A stretch of 64,000 bases of DNA from Bacteroidota bacterium (GCA_018830105.1 JAHJTC010000024.1:124001-188000); one strand, 5' to 3'. Numbered from the stretch's first letter, positions 40,991 to 51,810 are shown. Program-made: numbers and translations. Notes: generated by a model not told the origin, from the sequence alone.

Positions 40991-43468
40991 TTATTCAGGA
41001 ATAGTAAATACAGTTTGTCCTTTTTTATAGTTCACCACACCCTGTTTCAGAAACTCAACAAATTCATCCACATCCAAATCATAAGCCCGGGGTTGGGATA
41101 CCACATTGTTTTCATGCCCCATCAACACATAATAAGGTTGGGCATTCACTCCGAACTTAGTAACCTGAAAATCAGCATATTTTCGTCCGATCGTCTTTTT
41201 CCATTTGCCATCATAATCAGATAGCACCCATTCCTCTTCGGGAAGCATGGTTTTGTCATCCACATAAAGCGCAGCAATAATATACTCATCCCGAAGCAGC
41301 GCCAATACTCTGGGATCGGCCCATACATTGGCTTCCATTTCGCGACAGTTGACACAGCCATGACCAGTGAAATCGATAAAGATTGGCTTATCCAGGGCTT
41401 TGGCACATAAAAGCGCCTGCTCGTAATCAAAATAGCCCTGCAAACCATGCGGCAGGTGCAACTTTTCGTGGAACTTAGGCGTTTCGCACAGTGCATTATC
41501 CGTTAGCTGCATCACGGCAGTATTGCCTCCTCCTCCGCTGTTTTTTCTGATGATATCATTCAAATCAAAATCATGGGTATGCATGGGAGGAACATAACCC
41601 GACAAAGCCTTGAGGGGCGCGCCAAACATACCGGGAATAAGGTAAACAACAAAAGAAAAAGTAATGATCGAGAAAACCAGGCGCGGAACACTCAGATACT
41701 TCACTTCGGAATCGTGCGCAAACTTTATTTTCCCCATCAGGTATAAGCCCATCAGGAAGAAAATAACGATCCATAGCGCTAAGTAAATCTCTCTGTCGAG
41801 CAAGCCCCAATGGTAGGTTTGATCAGCGATACTGAGGAATTTCAATCCAAGCGCCAATTCCAGAAATCCCAGCACTACTTTCACAGAATTAAGCCAGCCA
41901 CCCGATTTTGGCAAGTTATTTAACCATGAAGGGAAAAAGGCAAACAAGGTGAATGGGAGTGCAAAAGCCAAAGAAAAACCTAACATCCCGATGATTGGTT
42001 TCAACACCATACCACCAGCTGACTCAACGAGAATCGTCCCAACGATAGGCCCTGTGCAGCTAAACGAAACCAACACCAGTGTAAGTGCCATAAAAATAGA
42101 TCCCACAAATCCACCACTATCTGCTTTGGCATCTGACTTATTCACAAGCCAATGCGGCATGGTAATTTCAAACATCCCGAAGAAAGAAGCTGCAAAAATG
42201 ACAAAGATCAGGAAGAACAGGATATTGGGCAGCCAGTGTGTGCTTAACCAATTTGCGATATCGGGCCCCGCCACTACAGCAAGAATAGAGCCTATAAGTG
42301 TATAGATTGCAATAATTGCCAAACCATAAACGATTGCCTGCAGCCTGCCTTTCAGCTTGTCTTCCTCTTTATCCTTCATAAAGAACGACACTGTCATAGG
42401 TATCATCGGGAACACGCAAGGTGTTAAAATGGCGGCAAGACCGCCCAAAAATGCCAGAAAGAAGAAGCCCCAAAGCGAAGCATTTCCGCCTGTGATATCA
42501 GCTTTAGCCTGCCTCGGTGTTTCCTTTTGTGCAACGGGCTGTTGGGCTTCGACCGACTGAATGGTTTTGCCGTCGTAAATCAGGTCAAAATCGTGGTAGA
42601 GCGCCACACAACCCACATCATTACACACCATATAAGCGATTTCACCGGTTATTTTAATTGGCGTGTCGACTGTTAACTCCAAAATTTGACGAAACTCCGC
42701 TTGCTCCTCAAAGGATTTGATGTCCATCTCAAAAATTTCATCGTATTTCACCTCTCCTTCAAGGGTTTCCGTGGTAGCGTCTATTTGTTTGTATTGCTCC
42801 GATTCCGGAAAGCTAAACTCTGTTGGCAGCGGTCCATTTTCAGGAATATCAACGGAATACAGGTGATAGCCTTCATCTATTTTCGCTTTAAAAATAAGCT
42901 CGATCTGATTACTGCCAGCTGTTTTGACATCATAAGACCACTTTACAGGATCGAGCACCTGACTTTGCGGCGCAGCGCCAATATCGTTGTTGAAAATTGT
43001 TGCGGCGACTTCGCCCTTTAGCCGAAAAGAAAAATCAACTTCAGAAGGTGGTAGGCAGCGCATATCATCGCAACTCATAAACTCAAGCACGCCATCAATT
43101 TTTACCGTTTCAGCACTTAGCAACCTGACTTCCTGCTTAAAAACTGCCTGTCCCGAAAAAAACCGCAATACCATATCAAAGTTGGGGTCGTACTGCTCCA
43201 CCGACTCTGTTTCTGATACTTTTCCAATGAATTCAACAGCTTCATTAGGTGTAAAGCTAAAAGTTGTTGCAGGTGGCGACATGGGAATATTCTGCGAATA
43301 AAGGTGCCACTTAGGCTCAATATCCGCTGTAAAAACAAGGTTATAACGGTCGTCACTAATTTTCTCGGTAGTAAAATTCCAACTTACCGGCTCAAGTATC
43401 TGCGCCTTCAATAAATTGGGCATTAGCAGAATAATAACCGAAACCAGACTTATAATTTTGTGCTTCAT
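40991..43468 (-). CDS. DsbD-like thiol:disulfide interchange protein with two N-terminal domains
   Basis: DsbD carries electrons from cytoplasmic thioredoxin across the inner membrane to periplasmic thiol proteins. The 825-residue protein has a signal peptide (LLKAQ), then two DsbD-alpha-type domains in tandem (~25-165 and ~175-310), each with its own cysteine pair (SCDDMRCLPP; VCNDVGCVAL). Next comes the membrane domain of the CcdA type (~335-620), with its two redox cysteines in LTPCVFPM and SFSCTGPI, and finally a C-terminal thioredoxin domain with GCVNCREME. E. coli DsbD has only one alpha domain and ~565 residues, so the duplication and length are notable. Annotated elsewhere as cytochrome c biogenesis protein transmembrane region. 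Confidence 0.92.
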   Translation of the reverse strand: MKHKIISLVSVIILLMPNLLKAQILEPVSWNFTTEKISDDRYNLVFTADIEPKWHLYSQNIPMSPPATTFSFTPNEAVEFIGKVSETESVEQYDPNFDMVLRFFSGQAVFKQEVRLLSAETVKIDGVLEFMSCDDMRCLPPSEVDFSFRLKGEVAATIFNNDIGAAPQSQVLDPVKWSYDVKTAGSNQIELIFKAKIDEGYHLYSVDIPENGPLPTEFSFPESEQYKQIDATTETLEGEVKYDEIFEMDIKSFEEQAEFRQILELTVDTPIKITGEIAYMVCNDVGCVALYHDFDLIYDGKTIQSVEAQQPVAQKETPRQAKADITGGNASLWGFFFLAFLGGLAAILTPCVFPMIPMTVSFFMKDKEEDKLKGRLQAIVYGLAIIAIYTLIGSILAVVAGPDIANWLSTHWLPNILFFLIFVIFAASFFGMFEITMPHWLVNKSDAKADSGGFVGSIFMALTLVLVSFSCTGPIVGTILVESAGGMVLKPIIGMLGFSLAFALPFTLFAFFPSWLNNLPKSGGWLNSVKVVLGFLELALGLKFLSIADQTYHWGLLDREIYLALWIVIFFLMGLYLMGKIKFAHDSEVKYLSVPRLVFSIITFSFVVYLIPGMFGAPLKALSGYVPPMHTHDFDLNDIIRKNSGGGGNTAVMQLTDNALCETPKFHEKLHLPHGLQGYFDYEQALLCAKALDKPIFIDFTGHGCVNCREMEANVWADPRVLALLRDEYIIAALYVDDKTMLPEEEWVLSDYDGKWKKTIGRKYADFQVTKFGVNAQPYYVLMGHENNVVSQPRAYDLDVDEFVEFLKQGVVNYKKGQTVFTIPE

Positions 43469-43489
43469 ACCTGTTTTTTAAAAGGAGTG

Positions 43490-43497
43490 CAAAATTA
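43490..43497 (-). promoter_or_regulatory. -7 element (TAATTTTG) of the DsbD-like gene
   Basis: The minus strand reads TAATTTTG 21 bases before the ATG at 43468. A TTTG lies 27 bases further upstream, somewhat too far for a standard -33. Confidence 0.45.
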
Positions 43498-43723
43498 CTA
43501 AATGCCCGCAAGATTAGCCGTCAGCAAATTACACTTTATATATTTTTAAGTTTTCATAAGACAACGGTTGAACTATTCCGGTTGCTCAACATGTGTATTT
43601 AGAATCAATTCTATATAAGCCTCCATGCTTTGCACAAAATTTTTAGATCAGAACAAGCACTATCCTAACACCATGAGCTGCCTTTAAGTTCATTGGCAGT
43701 TAAAAAAAGAAAGCTGGCAAATA

Positions 43724-45580
43724 TTAACGTTTCAATGCCAGCACGATTTCCAGTTCGACAGGTTGATCCATTTTTTCCTCAATCTGAGCTTTAACAGCAT
43801 CGATTTGATCACCATTGAGTGGCTCATCAGCAACAAGTTTCAGGGATATCTTTAAAGGTTTAATATGCATCACGCGCACATCTGTTATACGGGCGATATC
43901 CGTTTCATAACCTGTCAACTCCTTTGTAACTGTATGGATTTGAAGCATTCTTCCAAAACTAAAGGCCAGTGGGATACTCAATACAACTACAACAACCAAA
44001 GAAATAAGCATTCCTTTTGTTGCCAGTTTAAACGGACTAAATCCAAGCAGCAAAAAAGTAAAAGAAGCGGCCAAAACAATCCCTGCCAGGTTGGTTACCA
44101 ACAACAATAAAGCGCCAAAAAAGATCTCGAAATTAAGCCAGCCAAGGCCAATTGCAGCTACAGCCAAAGGAGGGACCAAAGCCACAGCAATAGCGACCCC
44201 AGCAAGGGTTTTTGCAATTTCGTCCCGGGCATGCGCATAGGCTCCTGCAACGCCTGATATTACTGCAATGCCCAAATCAAGCAGGTTTGGTCGCGTGCGC
44301 GAAAGGATCTCCTCGCTGGGAGATGACAAGGGTGTGAACCAGGTGAGTAAAACAGCAAAAAAGAGCGCGATTCCCAGCCCTGCTAAAATGGTAGTGGAGC
44401 TGTTTAGGATGAGTCGTTTGTCCTGGCGTAAAGCACCCATACTAAGCGATATAATTGGACTCATCAATGGTGCAAGTATCATCGCACCAATAACGACAGG
44501 ACTTGAATTGGCAAACAATCCAAAAGTTGCCAGCAAGGTAGAGAGCACCATAAGTACCAAATACGAACTTTTTATGCGCGCATTGTCCCTTAAAACCTGA
44601 AACAAGTCCTTAAACTCTTCTGTTGAAGCATGTTTGATTAATGGCAGCTTTTTGCCAGCGATTTCTTTTGCCGTTGCCTGATCAGGAAGTGCAGCAATTT
44701 TAAAAATCTCTTCTGATCCGGTTGATTTACCGGGAAGTTCCAGATAACTTCCCGGAATGATATGTATGGGTTTCTCTCCGATTCCCAGGCTTAACTTGTC
44801 TGCCTTAAATGGTTTTCCATCAACAACATAAACCCTGTCGCCATCAGGAAAGGAAAGTGTGGCGGATGCGGTTTTTATATGGGCAGCAAATGGAGGCAAC
44901 TTCGACTTTGATTTCATTGAGCCAACAGTATAGCGGATCATTTCCATGATACTTCTGGGGCTGATCAAAAAAATATGCATTTTTTTATCACTCACAGACG
45001 AATCTTCCATCACCATCCGCGACAGCAGGGAGCTTTTGCGATGTTCGGAAACAGAAATACCAGCGGCGGCTGTTTTTAAAACTTTACTATCAGTTAGGCT
45101 GATGTCCAGCAAAAAAGGCTCAATTGTCAAAAGTCTTTTCAATTGCCGAAGTTTCAAACTAAAAACCTTGCCAACAGTAGGAAGTTTTGCATTGGTAACA
45201 AAATTTTCACCAACCGTAACATAATTCAAAACGATTTTTTCGTTGCAATACAGCACATCCGTTTTCAAACGTTCCGGCTCATTTTTAAGATGACTCACTG
45301 CCTTATCAAGCTGGCGTGAGACCCCAAAGCCAGTGCAAGAATCAACTGAATCGGGATGCGGGAGCACGGCAATCGTCATTTCTTTTTCAATTAGCGCTGG
45401 CAATATTGTTTTTAGCTGCTGATCCGAAATAAACAACAACAGTTGCTGGCCGGCTTTGCATTGATTTATGATTTCCGGCTCAAAAACCACTGCCTCCTCA
45501 ATAATCTCCTCAACCAATGGCATGAGTTTATTATCCACCAGCTCCTGTTCTGACGCATCAAAGATTAAACGGTATTTCAT
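43724..45580 (-). CDS. TIGR00341/DUF389 membrane protein with long N-terminal domain
   Basis: A 618-residue protein in two parts. Residues ~340-545 form the DUF389 membrane domain: VLSTLLATFGLFANSSPVVIGAMILAPLMSPIISLSMGAL followed by further helices (LALVPPLAVAAIGLG). The N-terminal ~320 residues are soluble, and their layout resembles a degenerate diacylglycerol-kinase-like fold (QQLLLFISDQQLKTI, AVLPHPDSVD where GGDGT would be, GFGVSRQLDKAV, and VYVVDGKPFKADKLSLGIGEKPIHIIPGS near the end). The kinase GGDGT motif is missing, so catalysis is unlikely. A C-terminal ~65-residue segment is also soluble. The function of DUF389 is unknown; the kinase-like reading is my inference. Confidence 0.8.
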   Translation of the reverse strand: MKYRLIFDASEQELVDNKLMPLVEEIIEEAVVFEPEIINQCKAGQQLLLFISDQQLKTILPALIEKEMTIAVLPHPDSVDSCTGFGVSRQLDKAVSHLKNEPERLKTDVLYCNEKIVLNYVTVGENFVTNAKLPTVGKVFSLKLRQLKRLLTIEPFLLDISLTDSKVLKTAAAGISVSEHRKSSLLSRMVMEDSSVSDKKMHIFLISPRSIMEMIRYTVGSMKSKSKLPPFAAHIKTASATLSFPDGDRVYVVDGKPFKADKLSLGIGEKPIHIIPGSYLELPGKSTGSEEIFKIAALPDQATAKEIAGKKLPLIKHASTEEFKDLFQVLRDNARIKSSYLVLMVLSTLLATFGLFANSSPVVIGAMILAPLMSPIISLSMGALRQDKRLILNSSTTILAGLGIALFFAVLLTWFTPLSSPSEEILSRTRPNLLDLGIAVISGVAGAYAHARDEIAKTLAGVAIAVALVPPLAVAAIGLGWLNFEIFFGALLLLVTNLAGIVLAASFTFLLLGFSPFKLATKGMLISLVVVVVLSIPLAFSFGRMLQIHTVTKELTGYETDIARITDVRVMHIKPLKISLKLVADEPLNGDQIDAVKAQIEEKMDQPVELEIVLALKR

Positions 45581-45729
45581 TGAAATAAATTAATTTCCAT
45601 TCTAAAAAGCAAGCAAGAGTAGCATTTCAGTAGCCTGTTTCAAAAGAATAAAATTACAATTTTTTGATTACAATTTGCTTAGGCTAGATAGTTTGATTTT
45701 CTGAACCCCTGCTGCTTCACATAATTTCC

Positions 45730-45737
45730 TAATTTTG
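45730..45737 (+). promoter_or_regulatory. -7 element (TAATTTTG) of valS
   Basis: TAATTTTG lies 33 bases before the valS ATG and would give a leader of about 28 nt. No -33 TTTG was found at the right spacing. Confidence 0.45.
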
Positions 45738-45770
45738 CGCCCTTAAACGACATCAGAAACGAATCTATTT

Positions 45771-48404
45771 ATGGAAATCAGCAGCAAATACAATCCTGCC
45801 ACAACAGAAGAAAAATGGTACAAACACTGGATGGATAAAGTCTACTTTCATTCAGAACCTGATAAACGCGAGCCTTATACCATCGTCATCCCGCCTCCAA
45901 ATGTTACCGGAGTATTGCACATGGGACACATGCTCAACAACACCATTCAGGATGTGCTGATCCGACGCGCCCGCATGATGGGCAAAAATGCGCTTTGGGT
46001 GCCCGGCACTGATCACGCCTCCATAGCAACAGAAGCAAAAGTGGTTAGTAAGCTGAAAGAACAAGGCATACTGAAAGCAGATTTAAGTCGTGAGAAGTTT
46101 TTGGAACACGCTTGGGAGTGGACTCACAAACATGGAGGAATTATTCTGGAGCAGCTCAAAAAATTGGGCGCCAGCTGCGACTGGGATCGCACCAAATTTA
46201 CCATGGACGAGGATATGTCGGAATCCGTGTTGCAGGTTTTTGTCGATTTGTACAATAAAGGGCTTATTTACCGTGGTTTCCGTATGGTAAACTGGGATCC
46301 GGAAGCCAAAACTACCGTTTCGGATGAAGAGGTTATCTACAAAGAATCACAAGGCAAGCTCTATACCCTGCGCTATCAAATTGAAGGTGAAGATGACTTT
46401 GTAAGCATTGCTACCACACGTCCCGAAACCATTTTGGGCGACACGGCAATATGTTACAATCCATCTGATGAGCGTTTTCAACATCTTAAAGGGAAAAGAG
46501 CCATTGTTCCTATTGCCAACCGCAGCATTCCGCTCATAGCAGATGATTATGTAGACATGGAATTTGGAACAGGCTGTTTGAAAATTACACCGGCACACGA
46601 CCCCAACGACAAAACAATTGGCGATAAATACAAGTTGGAATTTATAGATATTTTCAATGACGATGGCAGTTTGAATGATCACGGATTACATTACAAAGGA
46701 ATGGATCGCTTTGTTTGCCGGCGCGAAATTTTAAAAGAGCTGGAGCAGACCGGAAGCCTGGTAAAAACCGAAGATTATCAAAATAAGATAGGAACCTCCG
46801 AACGCACAGGAGCTGTAATTGAGCCAAAACTTTCGTATCAGTGGTTTTTAGCCATGGAAAAACTGGCATCGCCCGCACTTAAAGCAGTGATGGAAGACGA
46901 AGTCAAACTCGTTCCCGAAAAATTCAAAAACACCTATCGTCACTGGATGGAAAATGTGCGCGACTGGAATATTTCGCGCCAGCTTTGGTGGGGACACCGA
47001 ATTCCGGCTTGGTTTTATGGCGAAGGCATGGAAGATTTTGTAGTGGCCATGAATCAAAATGAAGCACTCGAAAATGCCCGAAAAAAAACAGGTAATCCAG
47101 CTTTAACGCTTACTGACCTTAAACAAGACGATGATGTTCTCGATACCTGGTTTTCGAGTTGGCTTTGGCCCATCTCCGTTTTCGATGGTATCCGTAACCC
47201 CGAAAATCCGGAAATAAAATACTATTACCCTACCAATGATTTGGTTACTGCGCCGGAAATATTGTTTTTCTGGGTGGCACGCATGATTATTGCCGGCTAC
47301 GAATGGCAAAACGAAAAGCCTTTTCGATCAGTTTATCTTACCGGGATTGTGCGTGACAAGCTGGGACGTAAAATGTCGAAAAGCCTCGGCAATTCACCTG
47401 ATCCAATTGAACTCATGAATAAATACGGTGCTGATGGGGTGCGTGTTGGCATGCTTTTAACTTCACCTGCAGGCAACGATTTGCCTTTTGATGAAGCACT
47501 TTGCGAACAAGGTCGAAACTTCAGCAATAAAATCTGGAACGCTTTGCGGCTGGTCAAAGGATGGCAGGTAGATCAAAATGCCACACAGGATGCAAATGCT
47601 GCCCTGGCTGTAGCATGGTTCAGGGCCAGATTCAATCAGTCGTTAGGTCAGATGGAGGATCATTTCAGCAAATACAGGCTCTCTGATGCGCTTATGGCAG
47701 CTTATAAACTTACCTGGGATGATTTTTGTTCCTGGTATCTTGAAATGATAAAACCCCCTATGAATCAGCCTATTGATAGTAAAACCTATCAGGAAACCCT
47801 TCGATTTTTTGAAGACCTGATGAAGATTTTACATCCGTTTATGCCATTTATCTCAGAAGAAATTTGGCATTTGTTAGCTGACAGAAAAGAGGGTGACGAT
47901 CTGATTATTGCCAGCATGCCAAAAGCAGAAGCTGCCGACATTTCGCTACTTGAAGGATTTGATTTTGCAGCCGAGATGATTAATGGCATTAGAAAGGTGA
48001 GGGCCGAAAAAAATATTCCCTATCGCGACCCGCTGGAAGTGTTGATTATTGATAACAACAAAGATTTCAATCCAAGGTTTGAGGGCCTTATAGCCAGGTT
48101 GTGTAACCTCAAAACTATCGCACAAACAGCGCAAGTTGCAGAAGGCACTTTTGGTTTTAGGGTAAAAGCTACAGAAGTGTATATTCCTCTAAACGAATCC
48201 ATTGACGTGGAGGCAGAGCTCAAAAAACTAAAAGAAGAACTTCATTATACCCGTGGATTTTTAGTTGCCGTGGATAAAAAGCTTAAAAATGAGCGCTTTA
48301 TGAGCGGTGCTCCGGAACAGGTGGTGGAACGCGAGCAAAAGAAAAAATCAGATGCTGAATCAAGAATTCAGCTTATTGAGCAGCAAATTAAGGCCTTATC
48401 ATAA
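45771..48404 (+). CDS. valS: Valyl-tRNA synthetase
   Basis: ValRS charges tRNA-Val and edits mischarged threonine. The 877-residue protein has the class I signature [16 protein letters not shown] (HMGH at 50-53), an editing domain with [13 protein letters not shown] (~215) and DHDPND-type ITPAHDPND, the catalytic KMSKS loop in [14 protein letters not shown] (~533), the anticodon-binding domain, and the C-terminal coiled coil ([11 protein letters not shown] ... [11 protein letters not shown]) typical of ValRS. Full length. Divergent from the DUF389 gene. Confidence 0.98.
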   Translation: MEISSKYNPATTEEKWYKHWMDKVYFHSEPDKREPYTIVIPPPNVTGVLHMGHMLNNTIQDVLIRRARMMGKNALWVPGTDHASIATEAKVVSKLKEQGILKADLSREKFLEHAWEWTHKHGGIILEQLKKLGASCDWDRTKFTMDEDMSESVLQVFVDLYNKGLIYRGFRMVNWDPEAKTTVSDEEVIYKESQGKLYTLRYQIEGEDDFVSIATTRPETILGDTAICYNPSDERFQHLKGKRAIVPIANRSIPLIADDYVDMEFGTGCLKITPAHDPNDKTIGDKYKLEFIDIFNDDGSLNDHGLHYKGMDRFVCRREILKELEQTGSLVKTEDYQNKIGTSERTGAVIEPKLSYQWFLAMEKLASPALKAVMEDEVKLVPEKFKNTYRHWMENVRDWNISRQLWWGHRIPAWFYGEGMEDFVVAMNQNEALENARKKTGNPALTLTDLKQDDDVLDTWFSSWLWPISVFDGIRNPENPEIKYYYPTNDLVTAPEILFFWVARMIIAGYEWQNEKPFRSVYLTGIVRDKLGRKMSKSLGNSPDPIELMNKYGADGVRVGMLLTSPAGNDLPFDEALCEQGRNFSNKIWNALRLVKGWQVDQNATQDANAALAVAWFRARFNQSLGQMEDHFSKYRLSDALMAAYKLTWDDFCSWYLEMIKPPMNQPIDSKTYQETLRFFEDLMKILHPFMPFISEEIWHLLADRKEGDDLIIASMPKAEAADISLLEGFDFAAEMINGIRKVRAEKNIPYRDPLEVLIIDNNKDFNPRFEGLIARLCNLKTIAQTAQVAEGTFGFRVKATEVYIPLNESIDVEAELKKLKEELHYTRGFLVAVDKKLKNERFMSGAPEQVVEREQKKKSDAESRIQLIEQQIKALS

Positions 48405-48509
48405 CCCGTTTGCCCAAAAGCAAAGTATTCAAAGTATAAAAAGTGTTAAAGCACTGATTTTACTGAACATAATCCGTTACAGCTGGTTTAATCTTTGTTT
48501 AACAAAAGC

Positions 48510-49679
48510 ATGAGACAGGTGCAGTTTATAATTTTTTTTAGTATCGTCCTGACCATCTACGGACTGGTCAATTTCTACATTTTTAGCCGTGGCTTAAAAA
48601 CTTTTGAGCCGGGCACTTCACTTCGAAGCGCCTATATTTGGGCATTCTGGCTTTTGGCAGCTTCCTACATTATTGGCCGTGTGCTCGAAAAAGTTTATCT
48701 ATCGCATTTGAGTGATTTCTTTACCTGGGCCGGTTCGTTCTGGTTAGCCGCTATGGTGTATCTGCTCATTGCAGTGCTTGCCATTGATTTGCTCCGGGTG
48801 ATCAATTATTTTGTGCCCTTCATCCATAAAGTCATCCCAGATGGCATCCTCATGAGACCCTATTTCCTGACAACAGGCATTGCAACAGCCGTGTTTTTAC
48901 TTGTTTTTGCCGGCCATCTGAATGCACTCCTGCCCAGAACAAATCAAGTGAATATTTCATTGGCCAAAAGCATTACTACAACAGATAAATTGCGTATTGC
49001 CATGGTGTCAGACATCCATCTTGGCACAGTAATTTCGACAAACCGTCTCCATAAAATAATCGATCACCTCAACTCCGTAGAGCCTGATATAATTCTAATT
49101 CCAGGCGATATTGTCGATGAAGACCTTGCGCCTGTCATTCAGCAAAATCTGGGAGCAATGTTCAAAAAGCTGAATGCACCTTTGGGAGTTTATGCCACTA
49201 CCGGAAACCATGAGTACATTGGCGGAGCTGATATTGCTGTTAATTACCTGCGTCAACATGGAATAACCGTATTACGCGACACCGCCGTAGAAGTTTTGCC
49301 ACACCTCTGGATCGTCGGACGCGATGATATTGAAAGTAACCGTTTTGCAGGAGAAACACGCAAAGCGTTACAAGAAATTATGTCGGCAATTCCTGAAAAT
49401 GATGTAAGTATCGTGCTCGATCATCAGCCCAGAGCTTATAATGAAGCCATCGCACAACATGTTGATCTTATTCTGAGCGGACATACCCATCACGGACAAC
49501 TATGGCCTTTCAATTATATCACACAAGCTATGTTTCCGTTAAGCTGGGGGTATAAAAAATTTGAACAAACACACGCCTACGTCTCAAGTGGCATAGGAAC
49601 CTGGGGGCCTCCTGTCCGTATTGGAAACCGCCCCGAGGTTGTAGTGTTAAGCCTGCGTTTTGAACAACAAATAGATTAA
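48510..49679 (+). CDS. Membrane-bound metallophosphoesterase (YkuE/YaeI type)
   Basis: A 389-residue protein. Four to five N-terminal membrane helices (up to about residue 145) are followed by a calcineurin-like phosphoesterase domain: MVSDIHLGTVIS (~165), LIPGDIVDED (~198), TTGNHEYIGG (~232), and SGHTHHGQLWPF (~325), the full set of metal ligands. Related proteins (YkuE, YaeI) act on phospholipids or UDP-linked lipids at the membrane. The in-frame TTG at 48495 is a less likely start than the ATG at 48510. It lies 105 bases after valS on the same strand. Confidence 0.88.
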   Translation: MRQVQFIIFFSIVLTIYGLVNFYIFSRGLKTFEPGTSLRSAYIWAFWLLAASYIIGRVLEKVYLSHLSDFFTWAGSFWLAAMVYLLIAVLAIDLLRVINYFVPFIHKVIPDGILMRPYFLTTGIATAVFLLVFAGHLNALLPRTNQVNISLAKSITTTDKLRIAMVSDIHLGTVISTNRLHKIIDHLNSVEPDIILIPGDIVDEDLAPVIQQNLGAMFKKLNAPLGVYATTGNHEYIGGADIAVNYLRQHGITVLRDTAVEVLPHLWIVGRDDIESNRFAGETRKALQEIMSAIPENDVSIVLDHQPRAYNEAIAQHVDLILSGHTHHGQLWPFNYITQAMFPLSWGYKKFEQTHAYVSSGIGTWGPPVRIGNRPEVVVLSLRFEQQID

Positions 49680-49686
49680 CATGTAA

Positions 49687-49719
49687 GGCTTTTCATAGTT
49701 TTAGTTTGATATAAAAGCC
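49687..49719. repeat. Hairpin between convergent phosphoesterase and propeller genes
   Basis: GGCTTTT and AAAAGCC (7 bp) flank a 19-nt loop. This may serve as a weak terminator for the two convergent genes. Confidence 0.35.
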
Positions 49720-49779
49720 AATGATCTTGCAAAGTATTTTCTACTCCAACCATGGGACGATCACCAATAATCAAACAAA

Positions 49780-51423
49780 TCAACGTGTTTTTAGCTTGGT
49801 AACCAGCTTTTTCTCGTAAACAAACAGATGTTCGCCATCGGAAGTAAGCGAAAAACCTGAGCCGGTTTTAGCCTTGAACTCTTTGTATTTTCCGGTATCC
49901 ACATCAAAAGCGGCTACATCAGATTTTTCTGTTTGCATGATAACCAAATCATCAAAACGCTGGTATAAGGTTGAAGTTTTGTATTTGCCGCTGGTTAACA
50001 ACTCACCATTATCGGCATTAAAACTTGAAACACCTTTTTCGCCAACAACGATCACGATGTTTTCTTTGTAAGGCATAATCAGGCTGGCCTGCCCCACCCC
50101 GCCTTTCGAAACAGGCACTTCAAATTTATCTGCACCTGTGTTAATGTCCAGATTATAGAGTGATTTTCCGCTTGAAACGATATAATCGTTACCAATTAAA
50201 ATGGCGTTAGTAATTCCTTTCCTAAACTTTTCCGACTCCCAGGCCAGCGTTCCGTCCTTGGTGTTAAGTGCTTCTACACCAAAAGGTTTCACCTCAGGGA
50301 ATGTTACACCAGCTTCTGTTACCCAGTCATCTCCCGACCGATAACGTCTGTAAAACTGCGTTTCGACCCTGCCGCCGATCTGAAGCGCAATTTTATCGCC
50401 CACCACATTCATTCCCGGAATTACACGAGCACCTTTTATTTCGTAGGAAGTCCAAAGCAGACGGCCTGTCTGGAGGTCGTATTTTTTTACATACTGGTTT
50501 TTCTTGTTCGACATGTCCAATACGTACACATCGTTTCCAACAACAACTGGTTCAGCCACTGTGCCATAGGCACCGAATTTTTTGGTTCCGCTTGGTGCTT
50601 TCACCACATCTGCCGTAAAGTCGAAGGCAGCCGACCAAAGCGATGCGCCGGTATTATAGTCGTACACCTGAATACCATTGATACGCAAAAACACCTTGTC
50701 TGCTACTAAACTGAGATCAAAAATAAATTCGCCGGTGAGCACTTTTTTCTCAGCACGGCCGATGTAATTGTTTTCCCAAAGGATTTCGCCATTAATCATA
50801 TTAACACGCGCAATTTGATTCTTAAATCCTGTGAATAGCGCCATTAAACCGCTTGGCATAAAATTGACCATCACCATGGTACGATCACTGCGATTGTAAA
50901 CATATTGCCCTACTGTTCCGCTAAACTTTGATGTATTCCACACTTCTTCGCCGGTACGCGCTTTGATAAAAACCAATTGCTTTTTTAAGGTGATCGCAAA
51001 GCCATCCTCTTCAGGTATGTAAACTACCGCATCTTCCATCACTTCCTGGTATTTATCGGTAGCCCAGAGCAGATCACCGGTTTCCATATCAATGCAAGCA
51101 ATTTGATCTTTTCCCATCTTACGATCGAAAAGGAATATTGTATTCGATTTCCAGAAAGCCATCAACTCATCCACTTTACGCAAACGAGGAGCCATATCTT
51201 TGTAGGCCTTATTCCAGACCGTGCTACCATCTGAATTATTAAATACAGTAATTTTCTTATCATCAGCTGCAAAGCTGTAGGAATCAGGGCGATCAGAAAG
51301 GTCTGTGCCATAATAATCAATTTTATGATTCAGTTTGGTTTCCCACACTGTGGTCATATCATCCTGTGCCACAACGAAATGTGCTGCAAGGATTAGCATA
51401 AATGATAATAATAGAGTTTTCAT
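49780..51423 (-). CDS. Secreted PQQ-type beta-propeller protein
   Basis: A 547-residue exported protein with signal peptide MKTLLLSFMLILAAHFVVAQ. The body is built of PQQ-binding-like propeller repeats, each with a (D/N)xxTGxxLW pattern: NSDGSTVWNKAY, DMETGDLLWATD, KARTGEEVWNTS, NMINGEILWENN, DYNTGASLWSAA, DLQTGRLLWTSY, NTKDGTLAWESE and DINTGADKFEVP. This makes about eight blades. No catalytic dehydrogenase residues are apparent, so it is more likely a binding or scaffold propeller than a quinoprotein enzyme. Last gene of a three-gene minus operon. Confidence 0.87.
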   Translation of the reverse strand: MKTLLLSFMLILAAHFVVAQDDMTTVWETKLNHKIDYYGTDLSDRPDSYSFAADDKKITVFNNSDGSTVWNKAYKDMAPRLRKVDELMAFWKSNTIFLFDRKMGKDQIACIDMETGDLLWATDKYQEVMEDAVVYIPEEDGFAITLKKQLVFIKARTGEEVWNTSKFSGTVGQYVYNRSDRTMVMVNFMPSGLMALFTGFKNQIARVNMINGEILWENNYIGRAEKKVLTGEFIFDLSLVADKVFLRINGIQVYDYNTGASLWSAAFDFTADVVKAPSGTKKFGAYGTVAEPVVVGNDVYVLDMSNKKNQYVKKYDLQTGRLLWTSYEIKGARVIPGMNVVGDKIALQIGGRVETQFYRRYRSGDDWVTEAGVTFPEVKPFGVEALNTKDGTLAWESEKFRKGITNAILIGNDYIVSSGKSLYNLDINTGADKFEVPVSKGGVGQASLIMPYKENIVIVVGEKGVSSFNADNGELLTSGKYKTSTLYQRFDDLVIMQTEKSDVAAFDVDTGKYKEFKAKTGSGFSLTSDGEHLFVYEKKLVTKLKTR

Positions 51424-51441
51424 GTTGTTGACTTTTTGAGG

Positions 51442-51810
51442 TTAATTGAAATTGAATGTATAGTTGAACTTATAATCGTTTCCCTTGGGCATTTTAAAGT
51501 TGAATTTCTGCTTCATCAGGTAATCTTTGAACATGTTTTGAGATTTTATGCTGCCGCCTTCATTTTTTTCAACGAAAACTGTTGCTACTTTTCCCTTTTC
51601 ATGAATTGTCAGTTTGATTTCAAAACTTCCCGTTATTTGATACTTTTGAGCAAACAAATACAAATTTCCATCAGGCGCTTTCATGGCTTCATCAAGTTCG
51701 GCTTTGGCTGCTTCGATAACTTTTTGAGTGTCTTCGATCAGGATTTTTTTCTGTGCATAAAGTCCGCTAAATAGGAGAATTAGCAGCATACTTAAGGTTA
51801 GTTTTTTCAT
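51442..51810 (-). CDS. Small exported TonB-C-terminal-like protein
   Basis: A 122-residue protein with a signal peptide (MKKLTLSMLLILLFSGLYAQ). The C-terminal half, SFEIKLTIHEKGKVATVFVEKNEGGSIKSQNMFKDYLMKQKFNFKMPKGNDYKFNYTF, follows the beta-alpha-beta layout of the energy transducer TonB C-terminal domain (xIxxxGKVxxV ... W/F-x-F-x-P). It has no membrane anchor and no proline-rich spacer, so it is not a working TonB. It may bind its neighbours or an outer-membrane partner (inference). It is 4 bases from the upstream and 18 bases from the downstream propeller gene. Confidence 0.7.
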   Translation of the reverse strand: MKKLTLSMLLILLFSGLYAQKKILIEDTQKVIEAAKAELDEAMKAPDGNLYLFAQKYQITGSFEIKLTIHEKGKVATVFVEKNEGGSIKSQNMFKDYLMKQKFNFKMPKGNDYKFNYTFNFN

